Positions 31,513 to 41,096 of a stretch of 64,000 nucleotides of DNA are shown piece after piece. Numbering within the stretch: position 1 is the stretch's first letter; the number at the start of each line of letters is the position of its first letter. This stretch comes from Corynebacterium sp. P3-F1 (lineage in GTDB: Bacteria > Actinomycetota > Actinomycetes > Mycobacteriales > Mycobacteriaceae). The stretch covers positions 992,001-1,056,000 of the forward strand of contig NZ_CP129965.1 of NCBI RefSeq assembly GCF_030503635.1. Direction: 5' to 3'. The translations under genes and the position numbers were made by a program. The notes beneath the pieces are model-generated. The model was not told the origin of the DNA. It worked only from the letters and a program-made list of their open reading frames with translations, and ran no database searches.

Positions 31513-33600
31513 TTAGGAGTCAAGCAATGCGGTAGCGTTCTTCAAAGCTCGATCGCGGTTAGGACGCGGGCGCTCAACAATTTGCGGTGCGGCAGCCTTA
31601 GGGATCGCGACGCGAAGAAGGGACGGATCGGTGCGGCCGCTAAGGTCATCGATGAACTTGAGGAAATCAGCGAAACCACCGCGGTTAAGGATGCGGGCGT
31701 TAGTCCACTTGGTGCCGTCCTCACGCACGCCGGTATCGTAACGGACGTGCGTAGCAAGCGCCACAATAGCACCAATCCCCGCTCCAAGCAGCGCCGGGGC
31801 CAGAACCGTAGCCACACCGAGAAGTGCCCCGATGATGATGCCCAAGACTGCACCGTAAATGGCACCAAAGACGATGCCAATCGGGATGGCGAGCAGCGGA
31901 GCGGCGATTGCGACAAGGATGGCGACTGGAATCAGCAGGAAGTTGAATGCAGCGGCAACTAGAGCAACCACGGTGATGAGAACGGAGCTCAAAACTCCGG
32001 CGGCGAATCCGCCTGCAGCTCCCAACGCAACACCTAGCAGTGCGAAGGCAATGACGGGCAGCGGCAGCGCGAGCGGCAACAATGCAGCGCCTGCAAGAGC
32101 ACCGACAATGGCACCGCGAGCGATCATCGACAGCAGGTTACGTCCGTCGATGAACGCGATCATGTAGAGAATGTTGTTGAAGCGCGTGACAAGGTCGGCG
32201 AATGCGACACCGGTCGGCGTTGAACCGTAGAAGATCTCACCGAGTTTGTCGAATGCACCCTTGAGCAGGGAGCGCTCCCAGCCGGAGAAAGCAGCGTGGG
32301 TGAGACGCGTCCCGATCACATCAACAAGCACCTGAAGCTGCTCGAAGAGCACCTCTGCAGCGATCTTCGGACTGTCCTCGAGGAGCGAAGAAGCAGCGTT
32401 CTTCAGCGAGTCGGTAAAGATCTTGCCGCTTGCAATCAAGATGACCGGTACGAGCACAGCAACCAAAACCGGAAGCGCCAGTGCCACTGTCATGCCGAGC
32501 AGTCCGGCACCAATGATGAAGGGCAGTGTTGGGAACAGACCCAGGGTGAAAACTTCTGCCACGATCGAGATTGGCAGCGCCAGAAGGGCGGCACCTAGCG
32601 CGGCGAACGGAGCTAGGACCAGTGCGACCGGGATCAGCAACGGCGCAACGGCGATCGGAATCAGCAGAGCCTTAGCGAATTCCTTAGCAAAGTTCTTCGC
32701 AAACTCTTTCGCGAATTCCTTCAGCAGTTCTTTACCGGTCTTCTTGCCAACCTTCTTGATGTCTTTCTGCAGCGCGCCCATCACGTCGCGCCCCAGAACA
32801 GCAGTCATGACCTTGACAACAGCGCCCACCGGGTTGAGCAGAATGCCGATAGGTCCGCCAGCAGCTTCGACGAGGTCTGCGACACCTCGTGCTGGGTTCA
32901 CTGTGAATGTGTCGATGACTGAAGCCACCCCGGCGGCTGCACGGTCAGAGCCACGGAGGGCAGGATCGATGCGGAGAATGGACTCATTGTTGCCTTGCCA
33001 CGCTGCAAAATCCGGAGACGCCAAGGTGTCCTGAATTGCTTTCTCGACATCAGCAACGATCGCACCGCTCTGAACACGATTCGTTAACGTAGCGAGGTCG
33101 AGATCGACCGCCGCGCGGGTGGCGTCATTCGGCTCCTGGTAAGCGAGGAAGAACTGCGCCAAAGTGTTCCAGTCGTTCTCTGCATCCTTCGCACGGAGGA
33201 ACCGAGACTCCATGGACTGTACCGGGTACTCTCGCAGCGCCTTGGTAACCTGCTCAGCGGTCGGATTTTGCACGGCGTACGGAGTGTAGACTGCACCGAT
33301 CGGCGCCTCGGTAGCGTCGTCACCGCCGGCACTGTTCGTACGCAGGAGGTTGGACGGTGCAACCCCCGCAACGGACTGGCTGAATTCATTCAGCGACTTC
33401 AGCGGGGAGAATGGCACCGGCGTATCAGCCGCCTGTCCCAGATCGGACAAAACAGTATCGGGGTTCAGTTGGTCGATCGGAGCAGCGTCTGCCGCCGGAG
33501 CGAAGAGCAGAGCGCCGCTACCAAAGCCAAGAGACGCAATAGCGTAACGACGAGCACGGTCAGCCGACAGCAGCGTTGGTGCAGAAGCGGACTTTGTCAT
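31513..33600 (-). CDS. Large exported Ala/Gly-rich hydrophobic protein, unknown function
   Basis: 695 aa. N-terminal export signal (RARRYAIASLGFGSGALLFAPAADAAP, cleavage after ADAA). Residues ~40-230 are polar and globular. A repeated Lys/Glu/Phe amphipathic segment follows (LLKEFAKEFAKNFAKEFAKAL, about 290-310). The next ~320 residues are hydrophobic with many GA/GxxxG runs (GAVLGIIIGALLGVATVLAPALLGAGIG). The last ~70 residues are polar. This layout suggests a protein that inserts in or spans the envelope. I do not recognise a family. The original terminator is split by the IS. Start ATG with GGAAAAT-like spacing only. Confidence 0.75.
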   Translation of the reverse strand: MTKSASAPTLLSADRARRYAIASLGFGSGALLFAPAADAAPIDQLNPDTVLSDLGQAADTPVPFSPLKSLNEFSQSVAGVAPSNLLRTNSAGGDDATEAPIGAVYTPYAVQNPTAEQVTKALREYPVQSMESRFLRAKDAENDWNTLAQFFLAYQEPNDATRAAVDLDLATLTNRVQSGAIVADVEKAIQDTLASPDFAAWQGNNESILRIDPALRGSDRAAAGVASVIDTFTVNPARGVADLVEAAGGPIGILLNPVGAVVKVMTAVLGRDVMGALQKDIKKVGKKTGKELLKEFAKEFAKNFAKEFAKALLIPIAVAPLLIPVALVLAPFAALGAALLALPISIVAEVFTLGLFPTLPFIIGAGLLGMTVALALPVLVAVLVPVILIASGKIFTDSLKNAASSLLEDSPKIAAEVLFEQLQVLVDVIGTRLTHAAFSGWERSLLKGAFDKLGEIFYGSTPTGVAFADLVTRFNNILYMIAFIDGRNLLSMIARGAIVGALAGAALLPLALPLPVIAFALLGVALGAAGGFAAGVLSSVLITVVALVAAAFNFLLIPVAILVAIAAPLLAIPIGIVFGAIYGAVLGIIIGALLGVATVLAPALLGAGIGAIVALATHVRYDTGVREDGTKWTNARILNRGGFADFLKFIDDLSGRTDPSLLRVAIPKAAAPQIVERPRPNRDRALKNATALLDS

Positions 33601-33788
33601 GATTTTCCTGCCTGATAGATGACGGTGGATACGTTAATAAAACCGTGAAACTGCCACTTTGTAAATGATTGATCACTTAAATACTCACTTAATTCATCAA
33701 CGTAAACGGGGGTTCACACTCCCGCTACACCTATTAATGTTGCGTTAAGATTTACGCTAATTGGGCGCAACCTTGTAATGGACCGATT

Positions 33789-34550
33789 TCAATCTCCACA
33801 AGGACGCGGCGGTTTGTTCCGCCGGTCGATCAACCCGACAGGCAGACACTCACCCGGCCCGACTGGAGCGAATCCGCGGTGCACGACAGCAGATTCAACG
33901 ATGTCTTGGGCTAGCCTCAAGCTAAAATCGTTCATCGTCTCTCCGTACGTACTCACTGTCGCCCGCAAAGTCCACCTGGGACCATCTACTCCGATGACTT
34001 CAATTTGCTGGTTCGGATACCGGGCGCTCACGCCGATACCCCATGGCGTCTCCCGCAGGCTAATTTCGGCATTTTCAGCTGTAAGCTGGCTGAAGGAGTG
34101 CTCCCAACCCGAGCTGTTCCAAAGGTTCTCAGTGCGCGGAGCTGCAAAGACACTCAGTGAGATCCACATGTCTTGCCCGGCGATTCGCCCAGGCACCATC
34201 ACATGCAACACGTCCGGTTGCCGTTCGTTGGGCGGCATCGCTTCTTCTGCCCCTGGTAACGAGTCAGCAGCTGTATTTTCTGACTCGACTTGTGAAGCGG
34301 TTTCGACTTCTTCGAAGACGGTGATGCCTTGAGGGGCGTAGAACACCAGAGACGTAGTCCAGACATGCAGTGAATCCATTGCGTGCCGGCGGTCTCTCGG
34401 CCGCTCTGGCCGGTACTTGAGCTCTTCGAAAAATTCGGGCCCCACGTTTGAACTGTCTAATGGGCCATAATCTCGCGTAGAAGCTAGCGTAGCTGCTATT
34501 TGTTTCGCCCTGGAGCGGATTTCTTCCGGGATCGGTAAAGACTCTTCCAT
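33789..34550 (-). CDS. DUF3710-like protein
   Basis: 253 aa, acidic, no membrane helix. The pattern YGPLDSSNVGPEFFEEL, then SLSVFAAPRTENLWNSS and DGPRWTLRATVSTYGE ... VVHRGFAPVGPGECLPVGL follows the actinobacterial DUF3710 layout (GPxD..., VFAAPRS..W, GPRWxLRA, P(P)GxxLPL). Function unknown. The ATG at 34550 is chosen because AAGGAAGAGG lies just upstream; longer in-frame starts would run toward the divergent gene. Faces the three-gene operon at 34702-37668. Confidence 0.7.
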   Translation of the reverse strand: MEESLPIPEEIRSRAKQIAATLASTRDYGPLDSSNVGPEFFEELKYRPERPRDRRHAMDSLHVWTTSLVFYAPQGITVFEEVETASQVESENTAADSLPGAEEAMPPNERQPDVLHVMVPGRIAGQDMWISLSVFAAPRTENLWNSSGWEHSFSQLTAENAEISLRETPWGIGVSARYPNQQIEVIGVDGPRWTLRATVSTYGETMNDFSLRLAQDIVESAVVHRGFAPVGPGECLPVGLIDRRNKPPRPCGD

Positions 34551-34701
34551 GACCTCTTCCTTGAGCCGAAGTGGGTGAGAAACCTTCGAAAGTGCCAGGA
34601 CTTTCATAATCGACGAAAGACTTCTCTCTAATGCTTCCCGCGATGACGTATTGTATGTTTCACGGAGGTTCAACGTCACAATAGATGGACGCAGATTAAA
34701 T

Positions 34702-35451
34702 ATGGACGAGAACGATACTGCCAGCACAAACGCAAACGATTATTTGAAGCGGGTACTTGGCGACAATCACGATGATGTTCTTGCCGTCTCGAAACGCTTT
34801 TCGGGCGGAGCTAATATCGCTTGCATTGACAACAAGTTTCATGATTTTGGGGGGGTTGAGGCAGTCCGTTCGCTGGTCGAGGAGAATGTCGCGGCAGCCC
34901 AGCTCAAGCGCGCAGAGAAAACCGTGCCCGCGATCCTCCAGGAGTGGAGGAGGGCGAATGCTGACAAAAACGAAGAACCCGCCGGTCCCCTCGGCCTCCA
35001 GGGTGATCCTTTTCGTCAAAAAGGAGCCTTCACCGACATGTTGCTGTCGCTGTTCCCTGGCTTTGATTCTACGGGTAGCACCAGCCGCGATGCCTCTATG
35101 AGCCTGTCCCAGATCCAGAAACTTCGCACTCTTCGCGACGAAATCGACAATGCATCCAACGATTACGAACGCGAGAGTCGTCAGCGCGAGTACGAAAAAG
35201 TCGCTAAGGCCTTCAACGACAACGCTATGAAAGATATCCGCGCCAAGGCAGAAGAGGGCGACGCATGGGTTATCGCCGCGACCATTGTGTCACTCGGACC
35301 AACCGCCGTCAGCGAAACTGCCAGTGCAGAGTTCAACGCCATTTATGACGAGCTGCTGGGCAACTCAGAAAAACCCGAGCACAACTCTACTCAAGACAAC
35401 ACCACTGAGGGAGACACCGAACACACGCCGACAGGACGGAGCGGCCTGTAG
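34702..35451 (+). CDS. Hypothetical acidic soluble protein (first gene of a three-gene operon)
   Basis: 249 aa, no signal or membrane helix. Central helical region with probable coiled coil (SLSQIQKLRTLRDEIDNASNDYERESRQREYEKVAKAFNDN) and an acidic, disordered C-terminus. I do not recognise it. A TTG at 34651 would add 17 residues and lies near CGGAGG, so the start is uncertain. Followed 49 bp later by a membrane protein gene in the same direction. Confidence 0.65.
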   Translation: MDENDTASTNANDYLKRVLGDNHDDVLAVSKRFSGGANIACIDNKFHDFGGVEAVRSLVEENVAAAQLKRAEKTVPAILQEWRRANADKNEEPAGPLGLQGDPFRQKGAFTDMLLSLFPGFDSTGSTSRDASMSLSQIQKLRTLRDEIDNASNDYERESRQREYEKVAKAFNDNAMKDIRAKAEEGDAWVIAATIVSLGPTAVSETASAEFNAIYDELLGNSEKPEHNSTQDNTTEGDTEHTPTGRSGL

Positions 35452-35500
35452 ATTCTTTCACGAATCTCGGTCGCAGCGGATTGAACGACAGGGGCACATA

Positions 35501-36085
35501 ATGAAAGAAAACTACCTCCACAACGGCGGTGACCTTTCAGAATCGTTGATGTCGGCCCGCGCGGAAGACGTTGATTGGTACGACCACCAGCGGACCGTTG
35601 AGGAGCTCGAAGAGCAGATCACAAACACTCGTAAAAAGCGGCCGTGGTATTCGCTGCTGACGGGTGCTCCAGCGGAAGAGAATCAAGACAACCACTGGTT
35701 CGAGCGGTCACGGCCAACGGTGCATCAAGCTGACCGCGTTAACAAGCTGTCCAATCTTCCGAATGAGCGCAGCGGCTGGAGCCAGTACGCAATCAGTTTC
35801 GGAACAGCAGTTCTAGCGGTAACGTTGTTCGCCACACTTGCCTTGACACCTGTGGCACAAGGCGGCTGGTCAGTTCAACCTACCGGTAAAATGGCAGCGA
35901 CCTACGTAGTGGCTTTTGGAGGTCTAACGGCTGCCCTGCACACGATTTTCACCCATAAGTCGCAGGAGAAGGGTTACCGACCTTGGGTGGGTGCCAGCAT
36001 CGTTTCCCTGATTCTCCTTTTGGGCGTAACCAGCTTTGCTCTTTACCTGGCATCAGCGCTCGGAGTTGCAACCGACGTAGCTTAG
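35501..36085 (+). CDS. Hypothetical three-helix membrane protein (second gene of the operon)
   Basis: 194 aa. A polar N-terminal ~105 residues with a charged helix (QRTVEELEEQITNTRKKRPWY), then three membrane helices (YAISFGTAVLAVTLFATLAL; ATYVVAFGGLTAALHTIF; VGASIVSLILLLGVTSFALYL). No family recognised. ATG 35501 has CAGGGG upstream. It ends 8 bp before the next gene, so the pair is co-transcribed. Confidence 0.7.
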   Translation: MKENYLHNGGDLSESLMSARAEDVDWYDHQRTVEELEEQITNTRKKRPWYSLLTGAPAEENQDNHWFERSRPTVHQADRVNKLSNLPNERSGWSQYAISFGTAVLAVTLFATLALTPVAQGGWSVQPTGKMAATYVVAFGGLTAALHTIFTHKSQEKGYRPWVGASIVSLILLLGVTSFALYLASALGVATDVA

Positions 36086-36093
36086 GAGTCGCA

Positions 36094-37668
36094 TTGAACC
36101 ACGATTGGCGCTTGATCAGTGGCTTAGCAGCCGCAGGCACGATTTTAGGATTGTTAGGTTTCACTGCATTCAATTCAGCACGGTCGGGCCATATTCTTGT
36201 CACCGAAGACGTCGCCGAAATGGCCGACAAGAACATTTCCTACCCAGCAGTCGACTTTTACCGCGGGGTGTGCGGGGAGCTCAACAGGGTGATTGCTGCT
36301 CCGTCTCACATCATCGACGCTGCTGAGGCATCGATCGGGGAAGACTCAGGCGCCATTGCGGAGAAGTACAGTGATGCTTTGAATTTAACCCAAAAAGACT
36401 TGATCACAGCGCGCAAAAAGCTTGCCGATGTGAACTCGCGGGCCCCGAAAATAACAGCGGTCAATGCAACAACTGCGGACTACGCTGGAGCTCTCGGACC
36501 GGTAATTACCGGGTTGGTCCGTTCGGAATCAACAGTCCAAGACTTGATTGAGGATCCTCGCTGGAAAGATGAAGCACCTCGGACCCTCAATGACGCAGCC
36601 AGCGAGGCCCTCACCTCCGTTAACGACATTGTCGGGGGGGTCATTGAGGAATTTGCGACCCTCCAGGACCGGGCCCCCGTTTTCTCAACGGGCACCGCAG
36701 AAGCTATTCAGGGCTCGACTGATTGTGCTCAGCTGATGGGCAGCGAATTTCAGGACGAGGGCGACCAAAACATCGTGGTACACGGGATCGTTGATTTGAG
36801 GCGCATTGAGTTTGAGGCGCACCTGACAGCGGTGTCGTCCGTGGAGCGGTTGGGAATCCTCGAAGATGTCGCGTCGAGCGACATCGAATCAGCGAGCAGC
36901 TTCGTTTCGGAGTCTCTACACATGACTGCCTTGAAATCCAAAGAGAGCGCCGTCGCACTAAAGAACTGGAAAAATCCTTATCAGCCCAGAACACGAGAAT
37001 ACCGTGTCACGCAAGATGCGGCGGATCTCCTCGGTTCCTCCCCAGCCGTATACGAATCGCTTCAAGAAGTCGCGGATCGTTATTCGGACCAATTTAACCA
37101 GGTCGGCCCTGGGGATGCCGACAAGTTCGAGAACCTCATGGAGAAACTCAGCGACGAGCTACGCGAAATTCAGATCGAGGAGGCGCGAACCCACCTCCGG
37201 TTCAGCGCCAAGGCCCCCAATCCGACGGCCGCCACTGCCGAAGCCGTCCGGGACTTTGGTTCCGATGCGAAGGCTCAACCCGAGACCGTCGATCGCTACA
37301 ACGCTGTGGCCGACGCGTACGAGAAAGTCTCGCAGACCTTCAGCGTTTTGCCCGACGTGACTGAGCTCGATGAGTTGTCCTCCATATCGTCGCAGTTGAT
37401 TGAACAGACAGACGAGCTGATCCCGAGCTTAAAATTCGATCCGGATTTCAGCGGCTCCCTTACGGAGCTCAGCGAAGCGGCTGCCGAAGTCGTGGCGGCG
37501 ATCGACCAGACGGGAACCTCCCCCAGCGAAGCAACAATGACTCGACTAGGTGAAGCGTGGACGAACGTTAACTCCGCGGCTTTCACATCCCTTGCAGGTA
37601 ACTGGGACCAAGGCAACCAAAGCACCCGCGAAGAAATCAGGGAAAGACGGCATGACAGCATCTCCTGA
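36094..37668 (+). CDS. Hypothetical membrane-anchored helical protein (third gene of the operon)
   Basis: 524 aa. One N-terminal helix (LISGLAAAGTILGLLGFTAF) probably anchors or exports a ~490-residue acidic, mostly helical domain facing outside. Two Cys (about 59 and 214) could form a disulphide. TTG 36094 is preferred because TTAGGAG lies 5-10 nt upstream. It converges with purA 41 bp away. No family recognised; envelope location is inferred. Confidence 0.7.
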   Translation: MNHDWRLISGLAAAGTILGLLGFTAFNSARSGHILVTEDVAEMADKNISYPAVDFYRGVCGELNRVIAAPSHIIDAAEASIGEDSGAIAEKYSDALNLTQKDLITARKKLADVNSRAPKITAVNATTADYAGALGPVITGLVRSESTVQDLIEDPRWKDEAPRTLNDAASEALTSVNDIVGGVIEEFATLQDRAPVFSTGTAEAIQGSTDCAQLMGSEFQDEGDQNIVVHGIVDLRRIEFEAHLTAVSSVERLGILEDVASSDIESASSFVSESLHMTALKSKESAVALKNWKNPYQPRTREYRVTQDAADLLGSSPAVYESLQEVADRYSDQFNQVGPGDADKFENLMEKLSDELREIQIEEARTHLRFSAKAPNPTAATAEAVRDFGSDAKAQPETVDRYNAVADAYEKVSQTFSVLPDVTELDELSSISSQLIEQTDELIPSLKFDPDFSGSLTELSEAAAEVVAAIDQTGTSPSEATMTRLGEAWTNVNSAAFTSLAGNWDQGNQSTREEIRERRHDSIS

Positions 37669-37709
37669 AGGGCACAAGCGCCCTAGCCCTTCCCATCCAA
37701 TCACGGCAA

Positions 37710-38996
37710 TTAGGACAACAAGTTTTTCCGAATGACCGTCTGGTCGCGGCCGGGGCCGACACCGATGTAGGAGATGGGGGCGCCGGAGAGCTCTTCGAGG
37801 CGCAAGACGTAGTCTTGGGCGCGCTGGGGCAACTCTTCGAAGGTGGTGCAACCGGTGATGTCCTCGTCCCAGGCAGGCATGGTCTCAAAGATAGGTTCGG
37901 CGTGGTGGAACTGGGACTGGGTGAGCGGCATTTCGTCGAAACGCTCGCCGTCGACGTCGTAGGCGACACAGATGGGGATCTCGCCGATGCCGGTAAGCAC
38001 GTCAAGCTTGGTCAGGAAGTAGTCGGTGAAGCCGTTGACGCGGGCGGCGTAGCGGGCGACGACGGAATCGAACCAGCCGCAGCGTCGTTTGCGGCCGGTG
38101 TTCACGCCGACCTCACCGCCGGTTTCCTGGAGGTAGTCGCCCCACTTGTCAAAGAGCTCCGTGGGGAACGGACCGGCGCCGACGCGGGTGGTGTAGGCCT
38201 TGACAATGCCCAGGCACGCCGTGATCTTCGTCGGGCCGATGCCGGCGCCGACGCAGGCGCCGCCGGCGGTGGGGTTGGAGGACGTGACAAAGGGGTAGGT
38301 GCCGTGGTCCACGTCCAGCATGGTTGCCTGGCCACCCTCCATGAGGACGTGCTGGCCGTTGTCCAGCGCGGCGTTGAGCACCTGCTCCGCGTCGATGACC
38401 ATCGGTTTAACTCGGTCGGCGTAGCCCATGAAGTAGTCCATGATCTCGTCCACTTCGATCGCCTTGCGGTTGTACATCTTCACCAGCATCTGGTTTTTGA
38501 CGTCCAGAGCGGATTCGATCTTCTGGCGGAGGATGGATTCATCGAAAAGATCTTGGACGCGGATGCCTACGCGGGCGACCTTGTCCGCGTAGGTCGGGCC
38601 GATGCCGCGTCCGGTGGTGCCGATAGCGCGTTTGCCCAGGAAGCGCTCCTGCACCCGGTCGAGCGTCTGGTGGTACGGGGTGACCAGGTGGGCATTGGAG
38701 GAAATGCGCAGGCGGGAGGCGTTGGCGCCGCGGGCCTCCAGCCCGTCGATCTCCTCGAAGAGCGCCTCCAAGTTGATCACCACGCCATTGCCCAGCACCG
38801 GTGTGGCGTTCTCCGACAGCACGCCGGCAGGGAGGAGTTTCAGCTCGTATTTCTCCCCGCCCACCACGACGGTGTGGCCGGCGTTATTGCCGCCGTTCGG
38901 TTTGACCACGTAGTCGACCTTGCCGCCGAGAATGTCCGTGGCCTTGCCCTTGCCCTCGTCACCCCACTGGGCGCCGACAATGATGATAGCCGCCAT
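37710..38996 (-). CDS. purA: Adenylosuccinate synthetase
   Basis: First committed step from IMP to AMP: GTP-dependent joining of IMP and aspartate. 428 aa. GTP loop [14 protein letters not shown] (about 7-20), NAGHTVV with the catalytic His, QFGSTR-type region replaced here by [21 protein letters not shown] (IMP site), [27 protein letters not shown], and [24 protein letters not shown] Shine-Dalgarno. Upstream on the minus strand, TACAAT (39110-39105) could be its -10, giving a leader of about 100 nt. Confidence 0.97.
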   Translation of the reverse strand: MAAIIIVGAQWGDEGKGKATDILGGKVDYVVKPNGGNNAGHTVVVGGEKYELKLLPAGVLSENATPVLGNGVVINLEALFEEIDGLEARGANASRLRISSNAHLVTPYHQTLDRVQERFLGKRAIGTTGRGIGPTYADKVARVGIRVQDLFDESILRQKIESALDVKNQMLVKMYNRKAIEVDEIMDYFMGYADRVKPMVIDAEQVLNAALDNGQHVLMEGGQATMLDVDHGTYPFVTSSNPTAGGACVGAGIGPTKITACLGIVKAYTTRVGAGPFPTELFDKWGDYLQETGGEVGVNTGRKRRCGWFDSVVARYAARVNGFTDYFLTKLDVLTGIGEIPICVAYDVDGERFDEMPLTQSQFHHAEPIFETMPAWDEDITGCTTFEELPQRAQDYVLRLEELSGAPISYIGVGPGRDQTVIRKNLLS

Positions 38997-39401
38997 AAAA
39001 ACGCTCCCTTAATCACGCTTCGTTTCAAGCTGCATTGTGCGTGTTCTCCGCGGGTTCTGTCACCGAGCCCATCTGGCACGCCTTCCCCGCAAAAGTCCAG
39101 CGTTATTGTACCGCCACCACCCAAAGGGCCGCGGATGCGCTTCTGGTTTTGCCCACCGCCGGCCGCGTCTGCCTCGTTATAACCCCTGACCTTGAAAACG
39201 TTGGTAGATGATCAGGTCGTTTCAGGAGACAAATGCGGCCGATCACACACAATGGGTGACCTCAATCTTCACGGGAAAAACTCCTGGTAAAAACACACAA
39301 GGTTGCTGGCAAGGTCATTCCTGACCTAAATCCACATCAGCAATATGCACGCACGTACCTCCCACGTACGTGCCCCCAAGAAACGCGCACGCGCGGCCCT
39401 G
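38997..39401. other. Intergenic region upstream of purA
   Basis: 405 bp with no gene. A possible purA -10 (TACAAT, minus, 39110-39105) and an 8-bp inverted repeat GCACGTAC-N7-GTACGTGC (39351-39373), which lies just after the 3' end of the NUDIX gene and might be a weak hairpin. Confidence 0.5.
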
Positions 39402-39812
39402 TTACACCAGCGCAGGGAAGACCTTCTGCTCGAGGAGCGGAGCTAGATCAGCACCCGCCGATCCAGGATCGTGCGGATCAACCCAGAGAACTTCCACGAT
39501 TTCCGCGGCCGGCTTCGGTTCGACGGCCTCGGAGCACGTGAAGATCGTGCCCTCCACGTCACGGCCAGCCTCGTTCGCGGCGGGGGCGAGGAAAGTACCT
39601 AAGGGGGTGAGGGATGAGGCGTGGATAAGCATTCCTATCTCTTCGCGCACCTCGCGCACGGCGGTTTCGCGCGCGGTCTCCCCTGGCTCCGGTTTGCCGC
39701 CGGGCAGCATGAAACGGCTGGTGCCTTTCTTGCGCACGGCCAAGACGCGGCCGTGGTCGTCGCGGAAGACCACAGCGCACACGCGGATCGGTTCGGCGGG
39801 CTTTTCAGACAT
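39402..39812 (-). CDS. NUDIX hydrolase
   Basis: 136 aa. NUDIX box GGKPEPGETARETAVREVREEIGM (about 39-62) fully matches GX5EX7REUXEEXGU. The start MSEKPAEP is chosen because TATATT lies exactly 7 nt upstream (39825-39820, minus strand), a leaderless arrangement. Substrate unknown. Divergent from the gene at 39859, 46 bp away. Confidence 0.88.
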   Translation of the reverse strand: MSEKPAEPIRVCAVVFRDDHGRVLAVRKKGTSRFMLPGGKPEPGETARETAVREVREEIGMLIHASSLTPLGTFLAPAANEAGRDVEGTIFTCSEAVEPKPAAEIVEVLWVDPHDPGSAGADLAPLLEQKVFPALV

Positions 39813-39858
39813 GGGCCTCAATATACAAAGCGCGGGCCGCCCTTGTAGCGTGAGCGCC
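39813..39858. promoter_or_regulatory. Two divergent leaderless promoters
   Basis: TATATT (minus, 39825-39820) is 7 nt before the NUDIX ATG, and TAGCGT (plus, 39846-39851) is 7 nt before the ATG at 39859. Confidence 0.6.
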
Positions 39859-40647
39859 ATGCGGATTGTTCATTGCGCGTGCGCCACGGACATCACCATC
39901 GAAGGCGCGGAGGAACACCGGCTCCCGGTGATCCCCACGCGGCGCGACCTGAAATTCTTAGACGCGATTGCACGCGACGTCCTCCCCGTCGACCCGACGC
40001 CGTCGCTGCAGGAGATCGCCGCCTCACCCTCCGTTTCGCACCTTGGCGAGCCCGCCGTCGCACCGCAGCAGCTCGAGGAGCGCCTGCGCGTCATCGTCTC
40101 AGGCACCGACGCAGCGCTGAGCGCCATCCTCACCCGCATGATGCGCGGCGACTACCTCTGGGCCGAAGTCGCTTACCTCCCCACAGACCCCATCTCCCCC
40201 GCGGCCGTGCTCTGGGGTATCCCGGCCCCGGCCGCGCTCGACCTCGCCGTCGACGGCCCCGTGCGCCCGATCCCCTGCATCCGCAACGACGCGGGGCTCG
40301 CCGTCGCCGGGTCCGCCACACTCACCAACGCAGACGGCGGCCCATATATAGGAGAGATCGTCGTCGACAACGATGTCCTCATGCGCAGCAACGGCCGCGG
40401 ACGCCAGCTCGGCGCCCGCCTCGTCCCCACTACACACGCACCAGGACTCGCCGCAGCAGCGCTCCGCAAGGCACGCTTTCGCACCCGCCCGCTTATCGAC
40501 GCCTCCCTCACCCCCTCCGGCCGCGCCCTCCAATCCGGGGGCGAGTCGATCTTGACCACTGTCGACGGTGTCCCCGCGAAACGTCCCGTCGAACAAGTGA
40601 CGTTCTACCGGCATCTGCGCGACATTCAGGCTGTCCGAGGGACCTGA
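39859..40647 (+). CDS. Hypothetical protein, not recognised
   Basis: 262 aa, soluble, no signal peptide. N-terminus MRIVHCACATDITIEG; mid-region LAEVAYLPTDPISPAAVLWGIPAP and VVDNDVLMRSNGRGRQLG. Steady codon use and a consistent frame support a real gene. I could not assign a family; an acyltransferase- or amidotransferase-like fold is possible but unsupported. The ATG is preceded by a leaderless -10 box. Contains one exact copy of GCTTATCGACGC (40491). Confidence 0.7.
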   Translation: MRIVHCACATDITIEGAEEHRLPVIPTRRDLKFLDAIARDVLPVDPTPSLQEIAASPSVSHLGEPAVAPQQLEERLRVIVSGTDAALSAILTRMMRGDYLWAEVAYLPTDPISPAAVLWGIPAPAALDLAVDGPVRPIPCIRNDAGLAVAGSATLTNADGGPYIGEIVVDNDVLMRSNGRGRQLGARLVPTTHAPGLAAAALRKARFRTRPLIDASLTPSGRALQSGGESILTTVDGVPAKRPVEQVTFYRHLRDIQAVRGT

Positions 40648-41096
40648 CCGTCACACGGGACCGCCACTCGGGACGGAGATTGTCCATGCGGCAACGTGTG
40701 GCGGAGCCCCTGCGCCAGGACACCTCACGCCCCGGCGCTGGAGAGCCATTCCGGCAACGTTCGAGCGGCCCGAAAGCGACGGCGGGAGTGGGTGAGTTCC
40801 ACGAAATGTAGATAAGTGATTTATCTCACATTCGACTCTTTTCATGCACGCCGTGGCCGTTTCGTTATCGCCCCGAGACTAAAAGTCCCATCCCCGCGCC
40901 ACGGTCGCTGCAGCTGGACCACATTTCCGCAGGATATGGCGCAGTCCGCAACACTATAACCAAACTTGTCGGCGCTTCCCTCAAACTTTCGGTTGATACG
41001 CGACGAGAGCTGGCCCACCAATGCAGGCTCCCCAATCCGCCGTTACGTTAGGTGTTGTTCGATTCCGACAGAACATTTAAGGAGAATCAGTACAAA
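40648..41096. other. Intergenic region upstream of the PRC-barrel gene
   Basis: 449 bp, no gene. AGATAA-N5-TTATCT (about 40810-40826) is a small hairpin that may end the upstream transcript. TATAAC near 40956 is a possible -10 for the downstream gene, leaving a leader of about 130 nt. Confidence 0.45.

Noticed and set aside
37815..39182. A 455-codon open frame opposite purA
   Set aside because: Antisense shadow; purA motifs on the minus strand are unambiguous.
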